From positions 1,860,001 to 1,924,000 of the forward strand of contig NZ_CP074102.1 in assembly GCF_018310535.1 (NCBI RefSeq): 64,000 nt of DNA, read 5' to 3'. The position numbers and the translations under genes are program-made. The stretch comes from Streptomyces mirabilis (lineage in GTDB: Bacteria > Actinomycetota > Actinomycetes > Streptomycetales > Streptomycetaceae). Below, piece by piece: positions 1 to 9,146 of the stretch. The notes under the pieces were generated by a model. It made no database searches and was not told where the DNA came from. It saw only the letters and a program-made list of their open reading frames with translations. How positions within the stretch are numbered: the stretch's first letter is position 1; each line of letters starts with the position of its first letter.

Positions 1-302
1 TCCGCGTGGGCCGGGATGCCGAGCCGTGCCCGCCCCCCGAAACGGCCGCGCCTCTCTCCGTCGTGCAGGGCGACCAGCACGATGCTGTCCTCGGGCCGGT
101 ATCCGAGCAGGTAGGGCAGGGCATCGGCCAGTTCGGCCGGTGTGCGCAGGGTCACCTGGTGCTGCCCGGGCAGGTCGTGCCCATCGTGCTCGCCCCGCCC
201 GCTGCGCCGCGGCGCGTGGCCCGCGCCGTCTCCCCCGTGCCGACCGCGCCCGCTGATGTCATTGTCACCGGACGTGCCGGCGGCTTCGCTGTGATTCGTC
301 AT
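1..302 (-). CDS. DUF4192-family protein, N-terminal part (cut by window edge)
   Basis: An open frame runs on the minus strand from an ATG at 302 to the left edge with no stop. The first 35 or so residues are polar and low in complexity (Gly, His, Arg, Asp). After that the frame reads TLRTPAELADALPYLLGY, then RPEDSIVLVAL, then a Gly/Arg stretch ending in RLGIP. That is the typical opening of actinobacterial DUF4192 proteins, whose function is unknown to me. The gene is divergent from the recQ-type gene at 436, with 133 bases between the two starts holding two DnaA boxes. No strong ribosome binding site is visible before the ATG. About 100 codons are in the window. The family call rests on recollection of the motif. 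Confidence 0.75.
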   Translation of the reverse strand, partial: MTNHSEAAGTSGDNDISGRGRHGGDGAGHAPRRSGRGEHDGHDLPGQHQVTLRTPAELADALPYLLGYRPEDSIVLVALHDGERRGRFGGRARLGIPAHA

Positions 303-342
303 GCCGTGACCATCCCGCGGATCTTGAAATTCCGCTTTGCCC

Positions 343-384
343 TGTGGATAACCCTGGCCATGACCACGACATGACTTGTCCACA
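343..384. promoter_or_regulatory. Pair of oppositely oriented DnaA boxes
   Basis: TGTGGATAA at 343-351 is the reverse complement of TTATCCACA, the classical DnaA box. TTGTCCACA at 376-384 is the form preferred by Streptomyces DnaA. The two are inverted relative to each other with centres 33 bases apart, about three helical turns. They lie in the 133-base gap between the divergent DUF4192 and recQ-type genes. DnaA binding here is inference; the 9-mers are exact. Confidence 0.55.
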
Positions 385-435
385 ACCCGGCGGCCTCGTT
401 CGCGCGATGTCCGACCCATCGGGTTGCATGGGGCC

Positions 436-2634
436 ATGAGCAACGACGACCCACGCCCCCCGACCAACACGGACCCACCCAACGCCGACCTGCGCGGCGC
501 GGCCGATGCCGTACTCGCCCGCCTCGTCGGCGCCCCGGCGGGCGAGGCCCGGCTGCGCGAGGACCAGTGGCGCGCCATCGAGGCCCTGGTGGCCGACAAG
601 CGCAGAGCCCTCGTCGTGCAGCGCACGGGCTGGGGCAAGTCCGCCGTGTACTTCGTCGCCACCGCGCTGCTGCGCGAGCGGGGCGCCGGGCCCACGGTCA
701 TCGTCTCGCCGCTCCTCGCCCTCATGCGCAACCAGGTGGAGGCGGCCGCCCGCGCCGGTATCCACGCTCGGAGCATCAACTCGTCGAACACGGAGGAGTG
801 GGAGACGATCCAGGCCGAAGTGGCCGCTAGCGAGGTCGACGTGCTCCTGGTGAGCCCTGAGCGGCTCAACAATCCCGACTTCCGCGATCAGGTGCTGCCC
901 AAGCTCGCCGCTGCGACCGGCCTGCTCGTGGTCGACGAGGCACACTGCATCTCCGACTGGGGGCACGACTTCCGGCCGGACTACCGCAGGCTGCGCACGA
1001 TGCTCGCCGATCTCCCGCCGGGCGTCCCCGTCCTGGCCACCACCGCGACCGCCAACGCCCGCGTGACGGCCGATGTGGCCGAGCAGCTGGGCACCGGCGC
1101 CAGCACCGACGCGCTCGTCCTGCGCGGTCCGCTGGACCGGGAGAGCCTGAGTCTCGGCGTGCTGCGGCTGCCGGACGCCGCCCACCGGATGGCCTGGCTC
1201 GCCGAGCACCTGAGCGACCTGCCGGGCTCGGGCATCATCTACACGCTCACCGTGGCCGCCGCCGAGGAGGTCACCGCGTTCCTGCGCCAGAGCGGGCACA
1301 CCGTCGCCTCGTACACCGGAAAGACGGAGAACGCGGACCGCCAGCAGGCCGAGGAGGACCTCCTCGCCAACCGCGTCAAGGCCCTGGTCGCCACATCCGC
1401 GCTGGGCATGGGCTTCGACAAGCCCGACCTCGGATTCGTGGTGCACCTGGGCTCCCCCTCCTCCCCCATCGCGTACTACCAGCAGGTGGGGCGAGCGGGC
1501 CGCGGGGTGAAGCATGCCGAGGTGCTCCTCCTGCCGGGCAAGGAGGACCAGGCGATCTGGGAGTACTTCGCGTCGATCGCCTTCCCTCCGGAGGAGCAGG
1601 TGCGCCGGACCCTGGATGTCCTGGCCCGCGCCGAAAGGCCGCTCTCGCTGCCCGCCCTCGAACCCCTGGTGGAGCTGCGCAGGTCCCGTCTGGAGACGAT
1701 GCTCAAGGTGCTCGACGTGGACGGCGCGGTGCGGCGCGTCCAGGGCGGCTGGATCTCCACGGGCATGCCCTGGACGTACGACACCGAGCGCTATGCCTGG
1801 GTCGCCAAGCAGCGGGCCGCCGAGCAGCAGGCGATGCGCGACTACGTGTCGACCACCGGCTGCCGGATGGAGTTTCTGCGGCGCCAGCTCGACGACGAGC
1901 TGGCGAAGCCGTGCGGGCGCTGCGACAGCTGTGCGGGAGCCCGGTTCGAGGCGTCCGTGTCCCCCACCGCGCTCGACGCGGCCAACGGCGAGCTGGGCCG
2001 CGCCGGTGTCGACGTCGACCCCCGCAAGATGTGGCCGACGGGCCTGCCGGCCGTCGGCGTCGACCTGAAGGGGCGAATCCCGGCGGGCGAACAGGCCGCA
2101 CCGGGGCGCGCCTTGGGGCGGCTCTCGGACATCGGCTGGGGCAACCGGCTGCGGCCGATGCTCACACCCCAGGCACCGGACGGACCCGTGCCGGACGATG
2201 TGGCGAAGGCCGTGGTCGGCGTCCTGACCGACTGGGCGAAGGGGCCCGGCGGCTGGGCCTCCGGGCGGCCCGACGCGCAGCCGCGCCCGGTCGGCGTCGT
2301 CACCATGGCCTCGCGCCGGCGTCCACAGTTGATCCAGTCGCTGGGCGCGCGGATCGCGGAGGTCGGCCGACTGCCGCTGCTGGGGTCCGTGGAGTACGTG
2401 GGCGAGGCCGTCTCACAGGTCCACCGGAGCAACAGCGCCCAGCGGCTCAAGGCACTCGACGGGGCACTGGCCGTGCCGCCCGCGCTGGCGGCCGCCCTCA
2501 AGGAAGCAGGCGGTCCCGTGCTGCTCGTGGACGACGCCACCGAGACGGGCTGGACGCTCGCGGTCGCCGCGCGCATGCTGCGACGATCCGGGGCGCAGGG
2601 GGTGTTGCCGCTGGTCCTGGCCGTACAGGCGTGA
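436..2634 (+). CDS. RecQ-family ATP-dependent DNA helicase with C-terminal phosphoribosyltransferase-like domain
   Basis: From the ATG at 436 the product is 732 aa. The frame stays open to a TTG at 376, but that lies inside a DnaA box and the intervening residues look non-coding. Walker A is TGWGKS (residues 64-69) and motif II is [17 protein letters not shown] (from 167), the RecQ signature. Motif VI lies around [12 protein letters not shown] zinc-type cysteine set (GCRMEF, then CGRCDSC) follows near residue 480. The last 40 residues contain [13 protein letters not shown] (from about 695), which resembles the PRPP loop of phosphoribosyltransferases and is not part of classical RecQ, where an HRDC domain would be expected. 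The role is ATP-driven 3'-5' unwinding in repair or recombination. What the PRTase-like tail does is unknown to me. Divergent from the DUF4192 gene. Confidence 0.9.
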   Translation: MSNDDPRPPTNTDPPNADLRGAADAVLARLVGAPAGEARLREDQWRAIEALVADKRRALVVQRTGWGKSAVYFVATALLRERGAGPTVIVSPLLALMRNQVEAAARAGIHARSINSSNTEEWETIQAEVAASEVDVLLVSPERLNNPDFRDQVLPKLAAATGLLVVDEAHCISDWGHDFRPDYRRLRTMLADLPPGVPVLATTATANARVTADVAEQLGTGASTDALVLRGPLDRESLSLGVLRLPDAAHRMAWLAEHLSDLPGSGIIYTLTVAAAEEVTAFLRQSGHTVASYTGKTENADRQQAEEDLLANRVKALVATSALGMGFDKPDLGFVVHLGSPSSPIAYYQQVGRAGRGVKHAEVLLLPGKEDQAIWEYFASIAFPPEEQVRRTLDVLARAERPLSLPALEPLVELRRSRLETMLKVLDVDGAVRRVQGGWISTGMPWTYDTERYAWVAKQRAAEQQAMRDYVSTTGCRMEFLRRQLDDELAKPCGRCDSCAGARFEASVSPTALDAANGELGRAGVDVDPRKMWPTGLPAVGVDLKGRIPAGEQAAPGRALGRLSDIGWGNRLRPMLTPQAPDGPVPDDVAKAVVGVLTDWAKGPGGWASGRPDAQPRPVGVVTMASRRRPQLIQSLGARIAEVGRLPLLGSVEYVGEAVSQVHRSNSAQRLKALDGALAVPPALAAALKEAGGPVLLVDDATETGWTLAVAARMLRRSGAQGVLPLVLAVQA

Positions 2635-2857
2635 ACCATGTGTCGCCATCAAGAACAGCGGGCAGGGATATACACGACGTATAGCCGGAAAACGGTCGGT
2701 GGCCCCAATTGCTCGTTGCCGCAACCAAGTTCGGCAGGAAGAATTGAGGTCCGCTCCCCGTACGGCTCGCCCGTGATCCGGTAGGGCTCTGCTGCGGCGT
2801 GCGCTCCCCCAAGTCCGACCCCGCCCGCTGTGTGGGCGCGTAGCCGAAGGGAGGACC

Positions 2858-3493
2858 GTGACCTTCGGATTCGCTCCGTCCTCGGCGGCATCCATGTCGA
2901 CGTCAGCCGATCTGTCCGCCGCTTCCGCCAACCCACTGACCCGTATGCTCGAACCCGCCGAATGGGCCGCTGCGGGGATTCCGCTGCTGCGCAATCCCCG
3001 GGAGGTCGTCAGCGGATTGCACGCACGGCACCGGCCGAGACCCACGACCGCCATCGTGGCCGTCCTCGACGCGGACGAGCGGCTGCGGGCGAGCGCCTCG
3101 TTCACCCGGCGGTCGGCTCCGGCCGACGGCTGGATGTTCCGCAACTCCCTGCTGGCGCAGCTGCGCCGGGTGATCCCGCACGACCTGCGGCGCCGCACCC
3201 CGGTACGCACGGCGGTGCTGCTCTACTGCCGCGAGGGCGACGCACGTTGGACCGAGGAGGACGGGGCGTGGATGTGGGGGCTGCGGGACGCCTGCACCCT
3301 GCACGGGCTGCGCTGCGGGGCGTACATCACGCTGACGCACGACGGCTGGCAGGTACTCGGCGAGGGCCGTGGCGGACGCCGTCCGAGCGCGGACTCCCCA
3401 CCTGAGTCCTTCGCCCTGACCGAGGCACCACCGCCGCTCCCACGGACCGGGGGCGCCGCGTCGGAGGTGCTGCGCCGGGCGGCCGCCCGCTGA
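2858..3493 (+). CDS. Conserved actinobacterial protein of unknown function
   Basis: The product is 211 aa from a GTG preceded by a strong GGGAGG at 2849-2854. I do not recognise a catalytic family. The central part (residues about 25-165) is well-formed globular sequence with LEPAEWAAAGIPLLRNPREV near the start and an Arg-rich segment LRRVIPHDLRRRTPVR. The C-terminal 45 residues are Pro/Ser/Ala-rich and probably disordered. No signal peptide or membrane segment is visible. It stands alone after recQ (223-base gap that includes GTTGC-C-GCAAC at 2715-2725) and is convergent with the next gene. The codon pattern and start site make it a real gene. Confidence 0.7.
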   Translation: MTFGFAPSSAASMSTSADLSAASANPLTRMLEPAEWAAAGIPLLRNPREVVSGLHARHRPRPTTAIVAVLDADERLRASASFTRRSAPADGWMFRNSLLAQLRRVIPHDLRRRTPVRTAVLLYCREGDARWTEEDGAWMWGLRDACTLHGLRCGAYITLTHDGWQVLGEGRGGRRPSADSPPESFALTEAPPPLPRTGGAASEVLRRAAAR

Positions 3494-3975
3494 GTCTGCC
3501 GCGGCCGCGCGGCGTCGGCGCCCGCCCAGGTACCGGCCCGCCTTGGGGCCCCTGAGGGGCACTCGTCCCCGCGGCCCGGGTACGTCCGCCCGCGCCGTGG
3601 TGGCCCCCGCGGCGCGCGGGACGGGCGGGGGCAGTGCCGTAGCGCTTGCGCCCGATCCAGCGGTGTACGCGCACCTCCGGAACGCCCGTAGTGACCGCTT
3701 GCTTTCCGAGGCCATGGTGGCGGCGGTGGGCGTCTCCGTGGGCGGGGTGTCTCTTCGGTGTACGCCATCGCCGGACGGCCTGGTGGCCGTCCGCGGGACT
3801 GCAGGCACACGGACTCCGTGCACACGCACTACACGCGCGCGGTCCTCGGGCACACAAGCTCCAGGCACGACGAAACGACCGCCGTACAGGTGGCGCCGTG
3901 GTGGCACCACCATCACGCCCGAGACATCACCCCGACCGCTGCCCGAGCGAATCCCGGACGGTGTCCGGGATTCGT
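3494..3975. other. Gene-free convergent intergenic region
   Basis: This 482-base stretch separates two convergent genes. Open frames exist in it but have Arg/Pro/Thr-rich translations and no credible starts. It holds a 9-bp stem hairpin (CGGACGGCC at 3772-3780 with GGCCGTCCG at 3785-3793, 4-base loop) and the longer terminator at 3948-3974. I see nothing else. Confidence 0.6.
3948..3974 (-). terminator. Strong hairpin terminator of the rnhB operon
   Basis: CGAATCCCGGAC (3948-3959) pairs perfectly with GTCCGGGATTCG (3963-3974) around a 3-base loop. It begins one base past the stop of the minus-strand gene ending at 3976. There is no T-tract, as is usual in Streptomyces. Confidence 0.7.
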
Positions 3976-4602
3976 TCAGACTCCGGCGCCCAGCACCGAG
4001 TTGATCTGCTGCGGGTCGCCGCAGACGATCAACAGGGCGCCGGCCCGGCCGAGGGCCAGGGGCAGGGCGGTGGCGGCGGCAGCGTCGGAACCGCCGTTGA
4101 CGGCGACCACGACCACGGGACGGGACGCGGCCCGGCCCGCGGCGGAGGCGTCGGCGTAGAAGACGTCGTCGCCCGCGTCGTGCTGCGCCCAGTAGGCGGC
4201 TTCGCCGAAGGAGAGTTCGTGCGCGGCCCACGGGTGCGGTTCGCCGGTGGTGATCACCAGCACCTCACCGGGGGCTCGGCCCGACTCCAACAGCAGGTCG
4301 ACCGCTTCTTCGGCGGCGTCCAGCGCGCCCTCGGCCGAGGCCGGGATCAGCTGGATCTGTGGGGTGGCGGCAGCGGGCGCGGCCGCCGGGGCGGATGACC
4401 CCGGCGTGGCCACGACCGGCTCACGCGGGGTGCGTTGGGCCGGCATCGGCCGGACAGGTCCCGGACGTCCGGGACGCGGCGGAGCCGCGGGACGGGGACC
4501 GGGTACGGGACGGGGGGTCGGCGCGGTGCGGCCACTGGCCGGAGTCGCGCGGGGACCCTGGGCACTCTCGTGAATCTGAGGCTCCTCGGGAATGAGAGGC
4601 AT
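3976..4602 (-). CDS. Proline/alanine-rich protein of unknown function
   Basis: From the ATG at 4602 (reading MPLIPEEPQIHES) the product is 208 aa. The frame extends further upstream, but that part overlaps the presumed operon gap. Residues about 15-85 are extremely Pro/Arg/Ala-rich and likely disordered. Residues about 90-208 look globular, with alternating hydrophobic strands such as GEVLVITTG, RPVVVVAVN and GALLIVCGDPQQINSVLG. No family is recognised. The GDPQQI string echoes a helicase motif but the rest does not, so I assign no function. It lies 68 bases after rnhB on the same strand and ends at a perfect 12-bp hairpin, so the two are probably cotranscribed. Confidence 0.6.
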   Translation of the reverse strand: MPLIPEEPQIHESAQGPRATPASGRTAPTPRPVPGPRPAAPPRPGRPGPVRPMPAQRTPREPVVATPGSSAPAAAPAAATPQIQLIPASAEGALDAAEEAVDLLLESGRAPGEVLVITTGEPHPWAAHELSFGEAAYWAQHDAGDDVFYADASAAGRAASRPVVVVAVNGGSDAAAATALPLALGRAGALLIVCGDPQQINSVLGAGV

Positions 4603-4670
4603 GAGCTGATATTTATCAAACGCCGGTGCGACTCGCGTCGGCGGGTGGCACATGAGTGCGAGCGGAACCG

Positions 4671-5372
4671 TCAGAAATCGAAGCCGAGCTGACCTTCGAT
4701 CTCCGGACCGCTTCCGTCCGCCCAGCTGCGGACCTTCTTGAGGTGCCGCCACTGGGGCAGCGCATCAAGATACGCCCATGACAGCCGGTGGTACGGAGTG
4801 GGGCCCCGTTCCTCCAGTGCGGCCTTGTGCACCGGAGACGGATACCCGGCGTTGGCCGCAAAACCGAAGTCTGCATGGTCGACACCCAGTTCGGCCATCA
4901 TTTTGTCGCGCTGAACCTTGGCGATCACCGAGGCCGCCGCGACGGCCACGCAGGACTGGTCACCCTTGATCACCGTGCGAACCCGCCACGGCGACCCGAG
5001 GTAGTCGTGCTTCCCATCGAGGATGACCGCGTCGGGGCGGACGGGCAAGGCCTCCAGGGCCCGCACCGCGGCCAGGCGCAGCGCGGCCGTCATCCCCAGG
5101 TCGTCGATCTCCTCGGGGGAGGCATGCCCCAGGGCGTACGACGTCACCCATTTCTCCAGCTCCGCGGCCATCACGGTACGGCGTTTGACGGTGAGGAGTT
5201 TGGAGTCGGTGAGGCCCTCGGGCGGACGGCGCAGTCCCGTGACGGCGGCGCAGACGGTGACCGGGCCGGCCCACGCACCGCGGCCCACCTCGTCGACACC
5301 GGCAATGATCTTCGCTCCGGTCGTGGCGCGGAGGGAGCGCTCGACGGTGTGAGTAGGTGGTTCGTACGGCAT
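4671..5372 (-). CDS. rnhB: Ribonuclease HII
   Basis: The product is 233 aa, normal for actinobacterial RNase HII. The diagnostic [14 protein letters not shown] is at residues 25-38. The four acidic metal ligands are visible: Asp27, Glu28, Asp119 ([11 protein letters not shown]) and Asp138 (VIKGDQS). The family cuts the RNA strand of RNA-DNA hybrids and removes ribonucleotides misincorporated in DNA, acting in the cytoplasm on the nucleoid. It is followed 68 bases later by the Pro-rich unknown on the same strand. The TetR gene upstream is also on this strand, 106 bases away. Confidence 0.95.
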   Translation of the reverse strand: MPYEPPTHTVERSLRATTGAKIIAGVDEVGRGAWAGPVTVCAAVTGLRRPPEGLTDSKLLTVKRRTVMAAELEKWVTSYALGHASPEEIDDLGMTAALRLAAVRALEALPVRPDAVILDGKHDYLGSPWRVRTVIKGDQSCVAVAAASVIAKVQRDKMMAELGVDHADFGFAANAGYPSPVHKAALEERGPTPYHRLSWAYLDALPQWRHLKKVRSWADGSGPEIEGQLGFDF

Positions 5373-5478
5373 GGCGACCTCAGCCTACGCCGCCCCGAAC
5401 CCCTCGCGACACCCAGGTTTCCCTGAGCGACCCCAGCCCCGGTACCGACACGAACCAGTCACCCTACGATCCACGGAT

Positions 5479-6123
5479 TCAGGCCCCGGCCGCCCGCGGA
5501 TCAGCCCCCGTCCGTCGCAGCAGCGGGACCATCAGCTGATCGATCATCTCCTCCAGATCGCGCTCACTCCATTCGCTCGCGCACACCTTTGAGCGATACA
5601 TCATCATCGCCGGAATGACGTCGAAGACGTAGGCGTTCGCGGCGTCCGGTCGGACCTCTTCCCGCTCGATTCCGCGGTGAACGATCTCTCGCAGCAGATG
5701 CTTGGTCGGCTCGACGACCCCTCCGATGATCAGACTCTGAAAGCGTTCCGCCTGCGCCACATCGCATTCGTGAAGCACTGAGCGCAGTGCGAATCCGGGC
5801 TGCGAGTACATCGCCTCACGTACCTGTCGGCACAGTTCCAGCAGGTCGTCCCGGACGCTTCCGAGGTCGGGGGCCTGCGTCAGGCTCGGCAGTCCGGCCT
5901 TCAGCGCGTCCGCGACGAGGTCCTCCTTGGACGGCCAGCGGCGGTAGACCGCGGCCTTGCCGGTCTGGGCCCGGGCGGCGACGCCCTCCATCGTGAGGCC
6001 GTTCCAGCCGACCGTGCTGAGCTGCTCGAGCGCGGCGTCGAGGATCGCGCGTTCGAGCACGGCACCGCGTCGACGCAGGGAGGCCGCCTGAGCGGGAGCG
6101 GCCGTCCAACGCGAAGTAACCAT
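5479..6123 (-). CDS. TetR-family transcriptional repressor of the adjacent efflux pump
   Basis: I place the start at the ATG at 6123 (MVTSRWTAAP, 214 aa), because GGAG lies 8 bases upstream on the minus strand. In-frame starts at 6144 and 6192 lack a ribosome binding site. An N-terminal TetR helix-turn-helix spans about residues 25-70, with GWNGLTMEGVAARAQTGK and VYRRWPSKEDLV. The remaining helical part would bind the ligand and dimerise. The gene is divergent from the DHA2 transporter at 6296, with two identical-arm palindromes between them. By analogy with TetR/pump pairs it probably represses both itself and the pump until a drug-like ligand binds. Confidence 0.88.
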   Translation of the reverse strand: MVTSRWTAAPAQAASLRRRGAVLERAILDAALEQLSTVGWNGLTMEGVAARAQTGKAAVYRRWPSKEDLVADALKAGLPSLTQAPDLGSVRDDLLELCRQVREAMYSQPGFALRSVLHECDVAQAERFQSLIIGGVVEPTKHLLREIVHRGIEREEVRPDAANAYVFDVIPAMMMYRSKVCASEWSERDLEEMIDQLMVPLLRRTGADPRAAGA

Positions 6124-6203
6124 CTGAGTGTCTCCGTTGTGCATGGGGGAGCGGGGAGTTCGGGGAGGGCGAGCGGTCAAGTGGCGACACACGGCGGCGA
6201 CTT

Positions 6204-6225
6204 CAGTGAACGCTTGCGTTCACTG
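6204..6225. promoter_or_regulatory. TetR operator 1 (perfect inverted repeat)
   Basis: CAGTGAACGC (6204-6213) and GCGTTCACTG (6216-6225) are perfect inverted arms of 10 bases around TT. The site sits nearer the repressor gene, in the divergent tetR/transporter gap. Confidence 0.8.
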
Positions 6226-6252
6226 TCGGGGACTCACTACCGTTGACGCAAC

Positions 6253-6272
6253 AGTGAACGCGAGCGTTCACT
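6253..6272. promoter_or_regulatory. TetR operator 2 (perfect inverted repeat)
   Basis: AGTGAACGC (6253-6261) and GCGTTCACT (6264-6272) repeat the arms of operator 1 around GA. The two operators are 48 bases apart centre to centre. This one lies 24 bases before the transporter start, where binding would block its transcription. Confidence 0.8.
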
Positions 6273-6295
6273 AACGCACTTGTGGGGGACCCATA

Positions 6296-7852
6296 GTGAC
6301 AACCTCTCAAACCTCTCAGTTGATCCAGGAATCAAAGCCAGGAGCGGCCCGCCGGGAGGGGCATCCCGGCATCGCACTCGCCGTCATCGCGGCCTGCCAA
6401 CTCATGGTGGTCCTCGACTCGACGATTGTGAACATCGCCCTCCCGCACATTCAAGACGCGCTCAAATTCAGCACGACCGACCTGACCTGGGTGATCAGCG
6501 CGTACACCCTCACCTTCGGTGGCCTGCTCCTGCTCGGCGGCCGCGCGGGTGACATCCTCGGTCGGCGCCGGGTCTTCATGACCGGCATCATGCTGTTCAC
6601 GCTCGCCTCGCTGCTCGGTGGACTCGCCCAGGAACCCTGGCAGTTGCTGGCCGCGCGAGCCCTCCAGGGCGTGGGTGGCGCGATAGCGTCGCCCACCGCG
6701 CTGGCACTCATCACCACCACCTTCCCCGAGGGCCCGGCACGGAACCGGGCCTTCGCCGTCTTCGCCGCGGTCTCCGCGGGCGGCGGCGCCATCGGGCTCC
6801 TGGCGGGCGGCATGCTCACCGAGTGGCTCGACTGGCGCTGGGTGCTCTTCGTGAACGTGCCCATCGGTGTGCTGATCACCGTGCTCGCCCCGATGTACAT
6901 CAACGAGTCCGAGCGCCATCCGGGGCGCTTCGACGTCGCGGGCGCGCTCACCTCGACGGCCGGTATGGCCTCGCTGGTGTACGGGTTCATCCGCGCCTCG
7001 GAGGAGGGCTGGCGCGACAGCCTCACGATCGGGTCCTTCGCCACGGCGCTGGTCCTGTTGCTGGGCTTCGCGTTCATCGAGACCCGGGCGAAGGAACCGA
7101 TCACCCCGCTGAAGATGTTCGGCGACCGCAACCGCTCCGGCACATACATGATCATGCTCAGTCTGGCCGCGGCGATGTTCGGGATGTTCTTCTTCATCGT
7201 CCTGTTCGTGCAGAACGTACTGGGCTACAGCCCGATCCAGGCCGGTCTGGCGTTCCTGCCCGTGACGGCGGCGATCGGCATCGGAGCAGGGCTGTCGCAG
7301 CGGTTCCTGCCGGTCCTCGGGCCCAAGCCGTTCATGGTCGTCGGCTCCGCCCTCGTCGCGCTCGGGCTCGGCTGGCTGACCTTCATGAGCCCCGACAGCA
7401 CGTACGTCGGCGGGGTGCTCGGCCCGATGCTGCTCTTCGCCTTCGGTATGGGCCTGAACTTCGTGACACTGACCCTGACCGCGGTCTCCGGTGTCGCCCA
7501 GCACGAAGCGGGCGCCGCGTCCGGACTCCTCAACGTCACCCAGCAGGTGGGCGGTTCGCTCGGTCTGTCCATCCTGACCACGGTCTTCGGCTCGGCCAGC
7601 CGGGACGAGGCGGAGAAACAGCTGCCGAAGTTCCTGGCGAACGCCTCGCCCGAGCAGAAGGCGGAGTTCGCCAAGACCCACCAGCTGCCCGCTCCGTGGG
7701 GCCACGACGTGCTCGCCCAGGGCATCTCGACCGCCTTCGTCCCGGCCGTCGCGATGGCGGTACTGGCCCTGGCCACGGCCGCACTCGTGATCCGGGTCCG
7801 CAAGAGCGACCTGGAGGCCCTCGCGGGCACGGCGGGGCCCGCCGGAGGCTGA
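6296..7852 (+). CDS. DHA2-family (14-helix) MFS drug efflux transporter
   Basis: The product is 518 aa from a GTG with GGGGGA shortly upstream. The sequence shows the EmrB/QacA-type pattern: LMVVLDSTIVNIALPHIQ in helix 1 (motif D1) and GGRAGDILGRRRVF after helix 2 (motif A). About 14 hydrophobic helices follow, with the longest hydrophilic linker around residues 195-210. DHA2 pumps export drugs or secondary metabolites by proton antiport across the cytoplasmic membrane. It is divergent from its presumed TetR repressor, with two operators in the gap. A 10-bp stem hairpin lies 27 bases after the stop. The substrate cannot be read from the sequence. Confidence 0.92.
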   Translation: MTTSQTSQLIQESKPGAARREGHPGIALAVIAACQLMVVLDSTIVNIALPHIQDALKFSTTDLTWVISAYTLTFGGLLLLGGRAGDILGRRRVFMTGIMLFTLASLLGGLAQEPWQLLAARALQGVGGAIASPTALALITTTFPEGPARNRAFAVFAAVSAGGGAIGLLAGGMLTEWLDWRWVLFVNVPIGVLITVLAPMYINESERHPGRFDVAGALTSTAGMASLVYGFIRASEEGWRDSLTIGSFATALVLLLGFAFIETRAKEPITPLKMFGDRNRSGTYMIMLSLAAAMFGMFFFIVLFVQNVLGYSPIQAGLAFLPVTAAIGIGAGLSQRFLPVLGPKPFMVVGSALVALGLGWLTFMSPDSTYVGGVLGPMLLFAFGMGLNFVTLTLTAVSGVAQHEAGAASGLLNVTQQVGGSLGLSILTTVFGSASRDEAEKQLPKFLANASPEQKAEFAKTHQLPAPWGHDVLAQGISTAFVPAVAMAVLALATAALVIRVRKSDLEALAGTAGPAGG

Positions 7853-8240
7853 GGCGGGGGCTGCGGAGGGGCCGGGCCCCGGTCCGAGCAACAGACAGCT
7901 CGGACCGCGGTCCGGTCATACGCGGCGGGACGGCACCCCGGGGCCCAGCCTTGCAGGCAGTTGTACGGCACCGGGGCGGGCCTTGAGGACGTACGGCACG
8001 GGGTCCGGGCCTCGCGGTCAGCTGTACGGCGGCGAGGAAGGACCGTCAGGCCGGTGTACGGCATCGCAGGCGGCCCGGCAGGCCACCGCTGTACGGCGCC
8101 GACGACCAACCCCATGCGACGCGCCACCACGAGCCGCCGGACGCCCGGAGCCGTACCCGTGCCGCGTGAGGCCCACCCGGCCCCTGCCGGAGCACCGCGT
8201 TGCGCAGGGACTCCCCGGCGTCACGAACCGTCCCCGCGGC
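7853..8240. other. Gene-free convergent region with iterated GTACGGC
   Basis: This 388-base stretch lies between the convergent transporter and ADP-ribosylglycohydrolase genes. After the terminator hairpin it holds five copies of GTACGGC, starting at about 7963, 7991, 8024, 8055 and 8091, all in the same orientation and 28-36 bases apart. No credible gene is seen. Confidence 0.5.
7880..7907 (+). terminator. Hairpin after the efflux gene
   Basis: CGGTCCGAGC (7880-7889) pairs perfectly with GCTCGGACCG (7898-7907) around an 8-base loop, 27 bases after the transporter stop. No T-tract follows. Confidence 0.65.
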
Positions 8241-9146
8241 CTAAGCCCCCGCCCGCACCCAACCCGGCAGGCTCTCCGTCCGCTCCACCCACTCCCCCGG
8301 CGGCGCCCCCGCCTTGCCCGCGGCGATCACACCGCCGACGATGGCGCAGGTCGTGTCCATGTCGCCGCCCACCTGGGCGGTCGACCAGAAGCCCTCTTCG
8401 TAGTCACCCAGGGCCCGGGCCGCGGACCAGAGTGCGAAGGGCACCGTGTCGTGCGCCGTCGTACGCCGCCCACAGCCCAGTACGGCGGCGACCGTCGCGG
8501 TGTCCCCGTAGTCGAGCATGTCGCGAGCGCGCCGCAGACCGGCTCCCACAGCGCTGCGCGGGACGAGCGCGACGACGCCGTCGAGCAGCGCCTCGGCACT
8601 CGGCGGGCTCGCCGGGTCGGCCGCCAGGGCGGCGGCCGCGGCGACGGCCATGGCGCCCACGACGGCCTCGCGGTGCTGGTGGGTGGTGTATGCCGAGATC
8701 TCCGCCTGGTGGACCGCCTGCTCCGGGTCATCCGCGTACCAGGCCCCCAGGGGGGCGATCCGCATCGCGGCGCCGTTGCCCCACGAGCCCTGTCCCTTGA
8801 AGAGGGCGGACGCCAGCTCCCGCCAGTCGCCCCCCTCCTGGATCTGCCGCAGCAGCCGGTTGACCGCGGGGCCATAGCCCCGGTCGACGTCGTGGTGCTC
8901 GGCGAAGGAGCCGGCCAGCGCGTCCTGGTCGATGCGGCGGTGCCGGGCCAGAACGGCCACTACGGAGGAGGCCATTTCGGTGTCGTCCGTCCACTGCCAG
9001 GGGCCGGACGGCAGCTCGCGTCGCTTGAGCAGCGGGTAGTTCACGGGCACGAAGAACCGCGAGCCCAGCGCGTCCCCCACCGCGAGTCCACGCAGGCTGG
9101 CCAGGGCGCGGTCCAGGCGTCCGCCGGGAGAGGAATCAGAGGTCAT
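8241..9146 (-). CDS. ADP-ribosylglycohydrolase family protein
   Basis: The product is 301 aa, normal length. N-terminal GLAVGDALGS (20-29) is followed by WTDDTEM (52-58), whose Thr-Asp-Asp binds magnesium in the family. The C-terminal GGDMDTT (Asp262, Asp264) gives the second metal-binding set. Family members remove ADP-ribose from proteins or nucleic acids or cleave related glycosidic bonds; the substrate here is unknown. Its start overlaps the end of the upstream histidine phosphatase by 11 bases, implying translational coupling and shared transcription. Cytoplasmic, with no signal peptide. Confidence 0.9.
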   Translation of the reverse strand: MTSDSSPGGRLDRALASLRGLAVGDALGSRFFVPVNYPLLKRRELPSGPWQWTDDTEMASSVVAVLARHRRIDQDALAGSFAEHHDVDRGYGPAVNRLLRQIQEGGDWRELASALFKGQGSWGNGAAMRIAPLGAWYADDPEQAVHQAEISAYTTHQHREAVVGAMAVAAAAALAADPASPPSAEALLDGVVALVPRSAVGAGLRRARDMLDYGDTATVAAVLGCGRRTTAHDTVPFALWSAARALGDYEEGFWSTAQVGGDMDTTCAIVGGVIAAGKAGAPPGEWVERTESLPGWVRAGA

